Positions 1 to 7,647 of a stretch of 15,854 nt of DNA are shown here, piece by piece. The stretch comes from JBBSUX01 sp038234045. GTDB taxonomy: Bacteria > Pseudomonadota > Gammaproteobacteria > Burkholderiales > Burkholderiaceae_C. The DNA lies in assembly GCA_038234045.1 (NCBI GenBank), contig JBBSUX010000052.1, positions 1-15,854 on the forward strand. Reading direction: 5' to 3'. How positions within the stretch are numbered: the stretch's first letter is position 1; each line of letters opens with the position of its first letter. The notes under the pieces were generated by a model. That model saw nothing but the letters and a program-made list of their open reading frames with translations, had not been told where the DNA came from and made no database searches. A program made the position numbers and the translations under genes.

Positions 1-132
1 GAACCAGAGACAGACGTCGAGGAAATACAGGCAGGCAAGGAAACAGACGACGCAGCCGAGATTGATACCGATAACGCCGTCGCATATTCGCCCGATTTGC
101 CGGAACCTGCAGCGGAGCGTGCCCATGGCTGA
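1..132 (+). CDS. fliH: Probable 3' end of fliH (flagellar export ATPase regulator), partial
   Basis: An open frame enters from the left edge and ends in TGA at 130-132, overlapping the fliI start codon by 8 bases. The visible 43 residues are acidic and end in ...PEPAAERAHG. They contain no diagnostic FliH motif, because the conserved part of FliH would lie outside the window. The call rests on position: fliH normally sits directly before fliI and is often overlapped by it. FliH binds the FliI N-terminus, holds the ATPase inactive and delivers it to the export gate. An acidic low-complexity tail is not typical of the FliH core, so this is either a lineage-specific C-terminal extension or another upstream gene. 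Confidence 0.5.
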   Translation, partial: EPETDVEEIQAGKETDDAAEIDTDNAVAYSPDLPEPAAERAHG

Positions 133-1573
133 TGCAGGCGAAACCTGGACGCGCTTCCTGCACGAAGCGCGCACGCGCGCCGCGACGCCAGTCGCTTTGC
201 AGACGCGCGGCACGCTCACGCGGCTGGCCGGTCTGGTGCTCGAGGCCTCCGGGCTCCGCGTTCCGGTGGGCTCGCAATGCTTTGTCGGCGCGCCCGGTGA
301 ACCTGAGGTGCTGGCCGAAGTCGTGGGCTTTTCGGGCGACCGGGCTTTTCTGATGCCGGCAGGCGATATCCACGGCCTTTCGAGTGGGGCTGCGGTGGTG
401 CCGGCGGTGGCCGATGCGCCACTGCTGCGCTGGGGCGGCCCCAAGGACGGAGAAGCTCACACCGCCGGTCGTGGCGGCCTGCGGCTGCCGCTGGGCGACG
501 GTTTGCTTGGCCGTGTAGTGGATGCCTGCGGCGTGCCGATGGACCATCAGGGCCCTCTCCGCCACGTCAAGGCATCGGCGCTGGATCGCCAGCCGCTCAA
601 TGCAATGGACCGCGACCCGGTGCGCAGGCCGCTCGATACGGGTGTGCGCGCGATCAATGCGCTGCTCACGGTTGGCCGGGGTCAGCGACTCGGTCTTTTT
701 GCCGGCTCGGGCGTGGGCAAAAGCGTTTTGCTCGGGATGATGGCCCGCTACACCGAAGCCGATGTGATCGTGGTCGGGCTGATTGGCGAACGGGGCCGCG
801 AGGTCAAGGAATTTATCGAGGACATCCTGGGTGACGATGGTCGCGCGCGCTCGGTGGTGGTGGCCGCTCCGGCTGATGCGCCGCCGCTTCTGCGCATGCA
901 GGGCGCCGCCTACGCCACAGCGGTGGCCGAGTATTTTCGCGACAAGGGTCAGCATGTGCTGCTGCTGATGGATTCGCTCACCCGCTACGCCATGGCGCAG
1001 CGCGAGATTGCGCTGGCCATCGGCGAGCCGCCCGCTACCAAAGGCTATCCGCCAAGCTGTTTTGCCAAACTGCCGCAGCTGGTAGAGCGCAGCGGCAACG
1101 GCTTGCATGGTGTGGGTTCGATCACCGCGTTCTACACGGTGCTTTCCGAAGGTGATGACCAGCAGGATCCGATTGCCGATGCGGCGCGCGCCATTCTGGA
1201 CGGGCACATCGTGCTATCGCGTCCGCTGGCCGAGGCCGGGCATTACCCGGCGATCGATATCGAGCAATCTGCTTCGCGCGTGATGCACAACGTGGCCACG
1301 CCTGAGCACTTCGAGCTGGCGCGGAATTTCCGGGCCATTTATTCGCGTTATCAAAAGGGCAAGGATCTGGTGCAGGTGGGCGCTTATGCGGCTGGTTCCG
1401 ATCCCGCGCTGGATCAGGCCATTGCGCTGCAGCCGTCGATGGAAGCCTTTTTGCAGCAGGGCATGTACGAAGCAGCCGCGCTGCCGGCGAGCATTGCCGA
1501 TATGGCACTCGCGCTCGAGGCCGATCAGACGCAGCAACAGCAACAGCCACAGCGGCACGGGGGTATGGCATGA
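125..1573 (+). CDS. fliI: Flagellum-specific ATPase FliI of the type III export apparatus
   Basis: FliI hydrolyses ATP at the cytoplasmic face of the export gate to help unload chaperone-bound flagellar substrates. The 482-residue length is normal for the family. The Walker A sequence AGSGVGKS is at residues 193-200. Walker B ends in LLLMD, with the Asp at about residue 283, followed by the SLTRYAMAQREI and GEPPATKGYPPS stretches typical of FliI. ATG 125 was chosen because GGAG at 114-117 lies 7 bases upstream and the product MADAGETW fits. A TTG 63 bases further upstream is in frame but has no support. The C-terminus carries a short polyglutamine run (QTQQQQQPQ) absent from most relatives. 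The gene overlaps the upstream frame by 8 bases and fliJ by 4 bases (ATGA), so coupled translation is likely. Confidence 0.97.
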   Translation: MADAGETWTRFLHEARTRAATPVALQTRGTLTRLAGLVLEASGLRVPVGSQCFVGAPGEPEVLAEVVGFSGDRAFLMPAGDIHGLSSGAAVVPAVADAPLLRWGGPKDGEAHTAGRGGLRLPLGDGLLGRVVDACGVPMDHQGPLRHVKASALDRQPLNAMDRDPVRRPLDTGVRAINALLTVGRGQRLGLFAGSGVGKSVLLGMMARYTEADVIVVGLIGERGREVKEFIEDILGDDGRARSVVVAAPADAPPLLRMQGAAYATAVAEYFRDKGQHVLLLMDSLTRYAMAQREIALAIGEPPATKGYPPSCFAKLPQLVERSGNGLHGVGSITAFYTVLSEGDDQQDPIADAARAILDGHIVLSRPLAEAGHYPAIDIEQSASRVMHNVATPEHFELARNFRAIYSRYQKGKDLVQVGAYAAGSDPALDQAIALQPSMEAFLQQGMYEAAALPASIADMALALEADQTQQQQQPQRHGGMA

Positions 1574-2040
1574 GCCCATCTTCGAACGGCTTGCAAGTGG
1601 CGATCGAACTTGCTGCACGCAACCGGGATGCGGCTGCGGCGGCACTTTCGCAGGCACGCGCGCAACAGAACGGCGCGCAGGCACAACTCGAGCAATTGGA
1701 GATGTACGCCGGCGAGACCGAAACCCGCTGGACATCGCAGGCCCGCATCAAGGCCACACCGGAATTGATGCACCACCACTACCAGTTCATGGGCCGGCTC
1801 TACCAGGCGCTCGACATGCAACGCGGGGTATTGCAGCAGCACGAGCGCCGCGTGTTGGGCTGCATTGGCGGCCTGCGCGAGACCGAGCTGCGTCTGGTCA
1901 GTTTGCAGAAGGTGGTGGCCAAGCACCGAAGCGATGCGGCGCGCGTTCAGGCGCGCCGCGATCAGAAAGAAGTTGACGAATTCGCGGCGCAGCAGATGCG
2001 CCGTCTGGCTCTTGCCCGACAGGAAGGAATGCACGGATGA
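1570..2040 (+). CDS. fliJ: Flagellar export protein FliJ
   Basis: FliJ is a small coiled-coil protein that fits into the FliI hexamer like the stalk of an F-type ATPase, links it to FlhA and escorts export chaperones. The 156-residue product is almost wholly charged helix, with long Ala/Gln/Glu/Arg-rich heptad-like stretches such as AAALSQARAQQNGAQAQLEQ, and a basic C-terminal helix rich in Lys/Arg. It lacks any enzymatic motif. Sequence conservation in this family is weak, so the call leans on length, predicted helix content and position between fliI and fliK. Both junctions are ATGA overlaps (1570-1573 and 2037-2040), so fliI, fliJ and fliK are probably translationally coupled. Confidence 0.92.
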   Translation: MSPSSNGLQVAIELAARNRDAAAAALSQARAQQNGAQAQLEQLEMYAGETETRWTSQARIKATPELMHHHYQFMGRLYQALDMQRGVLQQHERRVLGCIGGLRETELRLVSLQKVVAKHRSDAARVQARRDQKEVDEFAAQQMRRLALARQEGMHG

Positions 2041-3812
2041 CGATCGAAACCTCTCCTCCCGCACCCAGGGCCCCAGCCCCGGTGCACCAGCATCCCAGCC
2101 GCCCGGCAGCGCGCACCGCAGGCAACGCCGATGCCGCAAAGGGGGGCGGCGCGAGCTTCGCTTCCCTGCTCGGCGGGCTGGGCGCTGCCGACACCGAATC
2201 CGCTCTGGCCGATAGCGCTGCTTTGCCCGGTGATGGCAATCAGGCCGCGAATGAAGGCGCCAAAGACACGAGCCAACAACGTGCCCACGGGCATGGCCAT
2301 GGTCGCAGGGGCGGTGTGCAAGACCTGACGGGCATCGGCAACGCCGCGTCGGCGGATGCCGATCCGGCTGCAGCTGCGCTGGCTGCAGCCATGGCGGCCG
2401 GCGGGGATATTCCGTTGCGAGCTGCTGCAAGCGGTACGACTGCGGCAGAGGATGGCGTTGCTGACCCCGTTGGTGCAACGGCGGCACTCCCTGCGAAGGC
2501 TGCAGCCAGCACCACTGGCCTTGCTGCATCCGCCGCCGCAACCGCAGCTGCAGCTGCTACTGGAAAGGGCGCAGCCGCGCCAGCAACGGCAGCCGTTGTA
2601 TCGCCAGGCACGGCGGGGCTCACGGTCGCAGCCGCGCCGGCGTCTCCTCCATCGGCACGCAGCCTGACGGACGTTGCCGGGGCTGCATCCCGAAACGGTG
2701 CTGCACTTACAGCCGCTGTCTCAGACGGCGCAAAAGCCGCTGATCGTGCCGAGCGCGGACGCGTACTCGATCCAGCGCTTGCCGGCATCGACATGAAGCT
2801 GGCGGCAGGCGATGGCGCCGCCGCCGATGGATCAGAAAGCCTCGGCAGCATCTTCGCGCAGATGCGCCATGTGCTGGCGCATGCGGCCGCCAGTGCGCGT
2901 GGCGTTGCAACGGGAGCCGGCATTTCTGCTGCGTCGGTGATGGGCAGCGGGTCTGCCGGCGCAATGGGTGGCGCTGCCACTGCCGGTGCACCTTCGTCGG
3001 GCACAGCATCACTGACAACCAATGCGCTTGCCTTCACAAGTGCTTCTGCCGCAGCGGCTTCAAGCGCACAACTGCAGGGGCGCGCTACCGCTGCCGGCGA
3101 TGCTGCCGCAGCCTCTGCGGGCATCGCGCCCATCGGCGGTGCTGGCGCACAACTCGCGGCGCTTGCCACAGGCGCGGGTGAGGCAAATACACAGGGTGGT
3201 GGAGCGGGCCGTGACCGTCGCGAAACGGCGGCGGCAGGAGGAATTGCAAGCGCTGCGCCTGGCTTCGGGACACCGGCCGCAACGGCTGGCAGCAGTGGCT
3301 GGAACGACGCGCTGCAGGCAGCCGGTGGCACGGCGGGTGCCGATGCGGCCAGTGCCGACTTTCTGCTGCAGCGCAGCCCGGAAGACGCGCTGGCCGACCG
3401 GATCGGTGCCTGGGTCAACCAGAAAACCCACAGCGCCGAACTGACGATGGATGCCGGCGGTTCGCCGGTGCAGGTGCGCATCGCTCTCTCCGGTGCCGAG
3501 GCGCATGTTCAGTTCCGCACCGACCAGGCAGAGACACGGCAGATGCTCGGCTCTGCGGTGGGTGATCTGCGCGACATGTTGCAGAAGGAAGGGCTGTTGC
3601 TCACCGGAGTCGAAGTGGGCACCACATCAGGAGGCCAGGCGCAGGCGGGAGATGCCCGGCAGTCAGGCGCACAGGCGCGCGGTGGCCGCGCCGGCGCCAT
3701 TGCAGCCGGGCGGGCAGCGGCGTCGGGTGCTGCGCAAGCTGCAGGCGTTGCGGCGGGGCGCCCACGCATCGGCTCCACCGGCAAGGATGGGGCGGTGGAC
3801 GTGTTCGCCTGA
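2037..3812 (+). CDS. fliK: Flagellar hook-length control protein FliK
   Basis: FliK is secreted during hook growth, measures hook length and switches FlhB from hook-type to filament-type export. The 591-residue product has an extremely Ala/Gly-rich low-complexity body, typical of the stretched ruler region, and a compact C-terminal domain at about residues 455-530. The latter matches the Flg_hook family: it contains the AELTMDAGGSPVQVRIALSG stretch, then VQFRTD and a leucine-rich DMLQKEGLLLTGVEV helix-strand pair. After that come a basic Gly/Ala-rich tail and DGAVDVFA at the C-terminus. The gene is long for a FliK (E. coli about 375 residues), but large alanine-rich versions are known in betaproteobacteria. 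It is the last gene before a gap of more than 300 bases and probably ends the first transcription unit. Confidence 0.92.
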   Translation: MTIETSPPAPRAPAPVHQHPSRPAARTAGNADAAKGGGASFASLLGGLGAADTESALADSAALPGDGNQAANEGAKDTSQQRAHGHGHGRRGGVQDLTGIGNAASADADPAAAALAAAMAAGGDIPLRAAASGTTAAEDGVADPVGATAALPAKAAASTTGLAASAAATAAAAATGKGAAAPATAAVVSPGTAGLTVAAAPASPPSARSLTDVAGAASRNGAALTAAVSDGAKAADRAERGRVLDPALAGIDMKLAAGDGAAADGSESLGSIFAQMRHVLAHAAASARGVATGAGISAASVMGSGSAGAMGGAATAGAPSSGTASLTTNALAFTSASAAAASSAQLQGRATAAGDAAAASAGIAPIGGAGAQLAALATGAGEANTQGGGAGRDRRETAAAGGIASAAPGFGTPAATAGSSGWNDALQAAGGTAGADAASADFLLQRSPEDALADRIGAWVNQKTHSAELTMDAGGSPVQVRIALSGAEAHVQFRTDQAETRQMLGSAVGDLRDMLQKEGLLLTGVEVGTTSGGQAQAGDARQSGAQARGGRAGAIAAGRAAASGAAQAAGVAAGRPRIGSTGKDGAVDVFA

Positions 3813-4128
3813 GCAGGCTAGGCCGCCAGGATTGCCCGCAACCGAGTCTGTAGTACGGAGACGCTGGGGCAAGAATTTAGTATGAAAAGTGCCTGTGGCG
3901 CTTACGCAAAAAGCGCTATCAGCAATTAAAAAAGTAGCACTTTCAGTGTTGACACTTTGAGTGCGGGCATGCGACCGGGAGCCCTTTGCATTGCGCAGCG
4001 CCCGCTCGCGGGGTGCTTTCCACCCGTTATTCCGCCTATTGCCCAGCGGCGCGATCCGAATAATCACAGGCATCCGCTGCAGTACGGCCCGACGCTTGCT
4101 GCTTCCCCTCTCCCGCCAGGATGCTCCC
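3813..4128 (+). other. Non-coding gap between fliK and fliL
   Basis: This spacer of 316 bases holds one copy of repeat family B (3889-3939), and a TTGACA hexamer at 3949-3954 with no acceptable -10 box at the usual distance. I could not see a convincing sigma-28 or sigma-54 promoter. The second half (3961-4128) is open in the fliL frame, but its translation is basic and Arg-rich and does not resemble the FliL N-terminus. I treat it as untranslated leader. A promoter for fliL-R is expected here because the fli genes stop overlapping, but I cannot place it. Confidence 0.6.
3889..3939 (+). repeat. Repeat family B, copy 1 (imperfect palindromic intergenic element)
   Basis: This 51-base stretch aligns without gaps to the reverse complement of 8922-8972 with 31 of 51 bases identical by my hand count, including 10 of 11 in GCGCTATCAGC / GCGCAATCAGC and a shared TAGCA end. 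Inside it GCGCTT (3898-3903) can pair with AAGCGC (3911-3916) across a 7-base loop. There is no T-run after the hairpin, so I do not call it a terminator. From memory, intergenic elements with a GCGCTTA...TAAGCGC-ATCAGC core are common in Comamonadaceae genomes; I could not verify this here. Confidence 0.65.
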
Positions 4129-4725
4129 GTGCCGAAAGTGCCCGAACCCGTTGTTGCCGCAGAAGCCACGCCCCCCGGCAAGGCGCGCCCGACCAAGAAA
4201 AAGAAGCTGCTGATCATGGTGGTCATGCTGGTCGTTGTGCTGGCGATCGCGGGCGCTGGCGGCATGTGGTTTCTGAAAAAACAGCGTGATGCGGCGGCCG
4301 CCGAAAGCGGCGATGCGTCGGTCGAGGCGGTAGTTGAGCAGCACGACGAGCGTCCGCCTACCTTCATGCCGCTGGACAACATGGTGGTGAACCTGGCCGA
4401 TGCCGGTGGCGAACGCTTCGCGCAGGTTGGCATTACGTTCGAGGTGGCCGATTCCAAGGCCGAAGAAAAGATCAAGGCTTACTTGCCCAGCATCCGCAAT
4501 TCGATCCTGCTGGTGCTTTCACAGCGCACCGCCACCGAGCTGCTGCAGCGTGAAGGCAAGGAAAAGCTGGCGCAGGACATTCTGGTGGAGGCCTCAAGGC
4601 CTTTTGGTGGCGTGGCCAAACCGGCAGTGGCTGCGGGCAAGGGTGACACGAAAAAGGCTCACGCCAGCGTTGAGCCTACCGGGCCGGTGCGGCGGGTGCT
4701 GTTTTCGAGTTTCATCATCCAGTGA
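4129..4725 (+). CDS. fliL: Flagellar basal-body-associated protein FliL
   Basis: FliL is a single-pass inner-membrane protein that surrounds or supports the MotAB stator units and increases motor torque. The 198-residue product has a short cytoplasmic N-terminus with a KKKK anchor, one strong transmembrane helix at about residues 27-47 (LLIMVVMLVVVLAIAGAG), then a periplasmic domain with the family stretch FMPLDNMVVNLAD and a C-terminus ending VLFSSFIIQ, typical of FliL. The GTG start at 4129 was chosen because AGGA at 4118-4121 lies about 7 bases upstream and the remaining length fits the family. The frame continues upstream to a GTG at 3961, but that part looks non-coding. The gene starts after a long gap, so it probably heads the fliLMNOPQR unit. 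Confidence 0.93.
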   Translation: MPKVPEPVVAAEATPPGKARPTKKKKLLIMVVMLVVVLAIAGAGGMWFLKKQRDAAAAESGDASVEAVVEQHDERPPTFMPLDNMVVNLADAGGERFAQVGITFEVADSKAEEKIKAYLPSIRNSILLVLSQRTATELLQREGKEKLAQDILVEASRPFGGVAKPAVAAGKGDTKKAHASVEPTGPVRRVLFSSFIIQ

Positions 4726-4733
4726 CTATGGCT

Positions 4734-4765
4734 CGCCCCCAGTCTTCGCGCACTGCGTGTCGAGA
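4734..4765 (-). repeat. Repeat family A, truncated copy
   Basis: This stretch, CGCCCCCAGTCTTCGCGCAC and onward to GTGTCGAG, matches the terminal third of the family A element read on the minus strand (compare the reverse complement of 7709-7740). It stops before the central C-run/G-run palindrome. It sits 8 bases after the fliL stop codon and directly before a fuller copy in the same orientation, so it looks like the remnant of a tandem pair such as the one still intact before fliQ. Confidence 0.6.
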
Positions 4766-4773
4766 GCTTGGTT

Positions 4774-4865
4774 CACCCCCAGGCTGCGCACTTCGTGTCT
4801 TCGCCAACCCCCTTCCCGGGGCGACGCTGGCCGTCCGGCAAAGCCGGCCCGGCGGCGTCCTCGAA
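4774..4865 (-). repeat. Repeat family A, diverged copy in the fliL-fliM gap
   Basis: Read on the minus strand this aligns with the two copies at 7648-7839. Shared blocks are CACCCCCAG, GCGCAC-TCGTGTC, CAACCCCCTT-C--GGGG and CCGGCAAAGCCGG. Two gaps of 3 bases are needed, so one reading frame is preserved: this copy reads ALRVFANPLPGATLAVRQSR where the others read ALRVAASTPLQGATPAARQS. The element contains nested inverted repeats (CCCCCTTCCCGGGG and CCGGCAAAGCCGG), so its transcript can fold into hairpins. It fills most of the 193-base fliL-fliM gap, inside an otherwise tight operon. Confidence 0.75.
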
Positions 4866-4918
4866 GGGGCTTGGTGCACCCTTTCTCGCCACTTTCGGTT
4901 TCTTGATGGAGTTGACGC

Positions 4919-5920
4919 ATGAGTGACTCGTTTCTCTCCCAGGAAGAAGTCGATGCGCTGCTGGAGGGCGTGACGGGCGAAAGCCAGAAGATCGTCGAAG
5001 AGGTGGTGGAGCCGGGTGCCATCCGCAGCTACGACATCTCCAGCCAGGAGCGCATCGTTCGCGGGCGCATGCCGACGATGGAGATCGTCAACGAGCGGTT
5101 TGCGCGCAATCTGCGCGTGGGGCTCTTCAACTTCATCCGCCGCAATCCCGAGATTTCGGTGGGCGCGGTGGGTGTGCAGCGCTACAACGCCTTCTTGCGT
5201 GAGCTGGCAGTTCCTACCAATTTCAATATCGTCGCGATCCGGCCCTTGCGCGGCAGCGGTCTGATCGTGTGCGAGCCGTCGCTGGTGTTCGGCGTTATCG
5301 ATACGTTGTTTGGCGGCGTCGGCAAGTTTCAGACGCGGATCGAAGGCCGCGATTTCTCGCCCACCGAGCAGCGCGTGATCAAGCGGCTGATCGATGTGAT
5401 TACCGAGGAATACAAGAAGGCGTGGAAGGGCATCTATCCGCTGGAGCTGGAATATCAACGCTCGGAAATGCAGCCGCAGTTCGCCAATATCGCCACACCC
5501 AGCGAGATTGTGGTGTCGACTGCTTTCCAGCTGGAGATCGGCGACATCACCGGCATGATTCATATCTGCATGCCCTACGCCACGCTGGAGCCGATCCGCG
5601 ATGTGCTGTTTTCCTCAACCCAGGGCGATGCGGTCGAAGTCGACCGGCGCTGGGTGAGGCTGCTCTCGCGCGAGATACAGGCCGCCGAAGTGGAAATGGT
5701 CGCCGAGCTGGCGCAGGCCGATGCCACGGTGGAGCAACTGCTGGCGATGAAAGCCGGCGACTTCATCGAGCTCGACCGGCTCCCCCGCATCAAAGCAACG
5801 ATCGGCGGTGTGCCGATGTTCGACTGCCAATACGGCACCCACAACGCGAAATACGCGATCCGCGTGGAAGAAGTCCTGCGCGGCCATGACCTCAACTGGA
5901 TAGGAGAGAAAAATGTCTGA
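4919..5920 (+). CDS. fliM: Flagellar motor switch protein FliM
   Basis: FliM forms the middle ring of the cytoplasmic C-ring, binds CheY-P and passes the direction signal to FliG. The 333-residue product starts with the CheY-P docking motif (SFLSQEEVDALLEGV, residues 4-18), followed after a linker by the CheC-like middle domain (NERFARNLRVGLFNFIRRNP, about residues 58-77) and a C-terminal SpoA domain with ATVEQLLAMKAGDFIELDR and IKATIGGVPMFDCQYG. Length is normal. GGAG at 4908-4911 lies 7 bases before the ATG. The gene follows a repeat-filled spacer after fliL and overlaps fliN by 8 bases. The visible docking motif implies that the CheY encoded downstream can act on this motor. Confidence 0.97.
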   Translation: MSDSFLSQEEVDALLEGVTGESQKIVEEVVEPGAIRSYDISSQERIVRGRMPTMEIVNERFARNLRVGLFNFIRRNPEISVGAVGVQRYNAFLRELAVPTNFNIVAIRPLRGSGLIVCEPSLVFGVIDTLFGGVGKFQTRIEGRDFSPTEQRVIKRLIDVITEEYKKAWKGIYPLELEYQRSEMQPQFANIATPSEIVVSTAFQLEIGDITGMIHICMPYATLEPIRDVLFSSTQGDAVEVDRRWVRLLSREIQAAEVEMVAELAQADATVEQLLAMKAGDFIELDRLPRIKATIGGVPMFDCQYGTHNAKYAIRVEEVLRGHDLNWIGEKNV

Positions 5921-6365
5921 ATTCGATCCCAAGGACGTGGCAGGCGCCGCTGGCGAAGACGATCTCTCCGCCTGGGCCGAGGCGCTGGAAGAGCAGAAGG
6001 GCGCTGACGGCAACGCGGCGAACGATATGGAGCAGGGCGGCCCGCTCAGCGGCGACGCCATGCAGCAGCATGCAGCCGCCGCTGCGGCGGATTCGGCGCT
6101 TGGCGACATCAACCGGGTGCTCGATATTCCTGTGCAGCTCTCCGTCGAGCTGGGCCGTGTAAAAGTGCCGATCAAGTACATCCTGCAACTGGCGCAGGGC
6201 TCGGTGGTGGAGCTCGACGCACTGGCGGGCGAGCCGATGGATGTGCTGGTCAACGGCTACCTGATCGCGCAGGGCGAAGTGGTGGTGGTCAACGACAAGT
6301 TCGGCATTCGCCTGACCGATGTGGTGACGCCTTCCGAGCGGCTGCGCCGCGTCAGCAAAGGCTAA
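5913..6365 (+). CDS. fliN: Flagellar motor switch protein FliN
   Basis: FliN forms the base of the C-ring with FliM and helps dock the FliH-FliI export complex. The 150-residue product has an acidic, Ala-rich variable N-terminus of about 70 residues and a conserved SpoA domain at about residues 70-148. That domain has ILDIPVQLSVELGRVKVPIK at its start, then LAQGSVVELDALAGEPMDVLVNG and IAQGEVVVVNDKFGIRLTDV, which are diagnostic. The start is set by AGGAGAG a few bases upstream and overlaps the fliM stop by 8 bases. A TAA stop is followed by a 37-base gap before fliO. Confidence 0.97.
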   Translation: MSEFDPKDVAGAAGEDDLSAWAEALEEQKGADGNAANDMEQGGPLSGDAMQQHAAAAAADSALGDINRVLDIPVQLSVELGRVKVPIKYILQLAQGSVVELDALAGEPMDVLVNGYLIAQGEVVVVNDKFGIRLTDVVTPSERLRRVSKG

Positions 6366-6402
6366 TAGACATGTTAGGGCAATTTGCCGGCGGGGCATCG
6401 TC

Positions 6403-6771
6403 ATGATGACGCAGGCGATCATTTCCGTCGTTGCTTTCGTCCTGCTGCTGGCGATGGCACCGTGGGCTGTTCGTGCGCTGAAACAGCGGGCTGGCGGCCT
6501 CGGCGCGGCCACGGTGGCAGGTGCTGCGCCGCGCGTCGTTTCAGCGCTCGCGGTCGGGCCGCAACAGCGGGTGGTGACGGTAGAGGTCGGCCCTGAATCA
6601 GCGCGCGTCTGGCTGGTGCTGGGCGTTACGACGCAGACGATCACGAACCTGCACAGCACAGCTGCTCCGGGCTTTGCGCAGGCAGCGGCGGTTGCGGCTG
6701 CGAACGCGGGCCATTCCCAGCCGCCAGCGGAGCGTACCGACTTCCGGGGCGAGGGCGATGCGCGTGGCTGA
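6403..6771 (+). CDS. fliO: Flagellar protein FliO
   Basis: FliO is a small membrane protein that assists assembly of the FliP ring in the export gate and is not part of the final structure. The 122-residue product has one transmembrane helix near the N-terminus (about residues 4-24, ending in APWAVRAL) and a cytoplasmic domain with ALAVGPQQRVVTVEVGPESA and WLVLGVTTQTI, the typical FliO beta-rich segment. Two adjacent ATG codons (6403 and 6406) are possible starts. GCGGGG at 6390-6395 fits the first. The 3' end overlaps fliP by 14 bases. Family conservation is low, so position between fliN and fliP carries part of the weight. Confidence 0.9.
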   Translation: MMTQAIISVVAFVLLLAMAPWAVRALKQRAGGLGAATVAGAAPRVVSALAVGPQQRVVTVEVGPESARVWLVLGVTTQTITNLHSTAAPGFAQAAAVAAANAGHSQPPAERTDFRGEGDARG

Positions 6772-7588
6772 TTCCCGATCGCAGACTGCCTGCAGCGTCA
6801 GCCCGATCTTCAAGCGCGGTGCCATTCGTGCGCTGCTGGGCTTGTGTGCGGGCAGCCTGCTGCCTGTCATCTCCTTCGCACAACTGGCCGCCGGTGCTGC
6901 GGCTTCTGCCGGCAACGGCCAGTTGCCCCTGTTGATCGGAACGGGTGCGGGCGGCACCAGCTTTTCGGTTCCGATCCAGACCTTGCTGTTCTTCACGGCC
7001 CTGTCGTTTCTGCCGGCCGTGCTGCTGATGATGACGTCGTTCACCCGCATCGTCATCGTCCTGTCGCTGCTGCGCCAGGCGATGGGAACGCAGTCGGCGC
7101 CGCCGAACCAGATCGTTATCGGCTTGTCCTTGTTCCTGAGTTTTTTCGTGATGGGGCCGACGCTCGACAAGGTCTACGCTGACGCCTACAAGCCCTATAC
7201 CGAAAACCGCATTAATTTTGAGCAAGCCATCGAACGCGGTGAATCGCCGCTGCGGCAGTTCATGATGAAGCAGACGCGTCAGTCGGATTTCGCCCTGTTT
7301 TCCAGGCTTGCCCGGCTCGACAAAGATGCGACGATAGAAACCGCTCCTTTCCGGGTACTGGTGCCTTCATTCGTTACCAGCGAGCTGAAATCGGCCTTCC
7401 AGATCGGCTTCATGATCTTTATTCCGTTTCTGGTGATCGACATCGTCGTGGCAAGCGTGCTGATGTCGCTCGGCATGATGATGCTGTCGCCGGTGCTGGT
7501 GGCTTTGCCGTTCAAGCTGATGCTGTTTGTGCTGGCCGATGGCTGGAACCTTTTGATCGGCTCGCTGGCGGCGAGCTTCGTCCAGTGA
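6758..7588 (+). CDS. fliP: Flagellar biosynthesis protein FliP
   Basis: FliP forms the core pentamer of the type III export gate with FliQ and FliR in the inner membrane. The 276-residue product starts with a cleavable-looking signal peptide (positive FKRGAIR, hydrophobic run, likely cut after SFA near residue 41), which flagellar FliP proteins are known to have. It continues with the PF00813 signature: LPAVLLMMTSFTRIVIVLSL (about residues 85-104), RQAMGTQSAPPNQI, and a C-terminal AFQIGFMIFIPFLVIDIVVA plus LPFKLMLFVLADGW. ATG 6758 is the only sensible start and lies inside the fliO 3' end, with GGGGCGAG just upstream. It is separated from fliQ by a 253-base repeat-containing spacer, which is unusual because fliP and fliQ usually nearly touch. 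Confidence 0.97.
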   Translation: MRVADSRSQTACSVSPIFKRGAIRALLGLCAGSLLPVISFAQLAAGAAASAGNGQLPLLIGTGAGGTSFSVPIQTLLFFTALSFLPAVLLMMTSFTRIVIVLSLLRQAMGTQSAPPNQIVIGLSLFLSFFVMGPTLDKVYADAYKPYTENRINFEQAIERGESPLRQFMMKQTRQSDFALFSRLARLDKDATIETAPFRVLVPSFVTSELKSAFQIGFMIFIPFLVIDIVVASVLMSLGMMMLSPVLVALPFKLMLFVLADGWNLLIGSLAASFVQ

Positions 7589-7647
7589 CTTCCGGAGTTC
7601 AATTGATGGGCACCAAGCAAAATTCACGACGGCCGCAGTTCGCGCGA

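Noticed and set aside
2240..3481. 413-codon open frame antisense to fliK
   Set aside because: A low-complexity Ala/Ser/Pro product mirrors the Ala-rich fliK codons. GC-rich low-complexity genes routinely leave the antisense frame open.
3808..3819. GCCTG-AG-CAGGC palindrome at the fliK stop as a terminator
   Set aside because: The loop is too short for a stable hairpin and no T-run follows.
3949..3954. TTGACA hexamer as a sigma-70 promoter for fliL
   Set aside because: No TATAAT-like hexamer at 16-18 bases downstream; the area is GC-rich.
4722..4922. Open frame of 66 codons in the fliL-fliM gap
   Set aside because: It is made of diverged repeat A sequence and has no family resemblance. Its only interest is the overlap with both neighbours.
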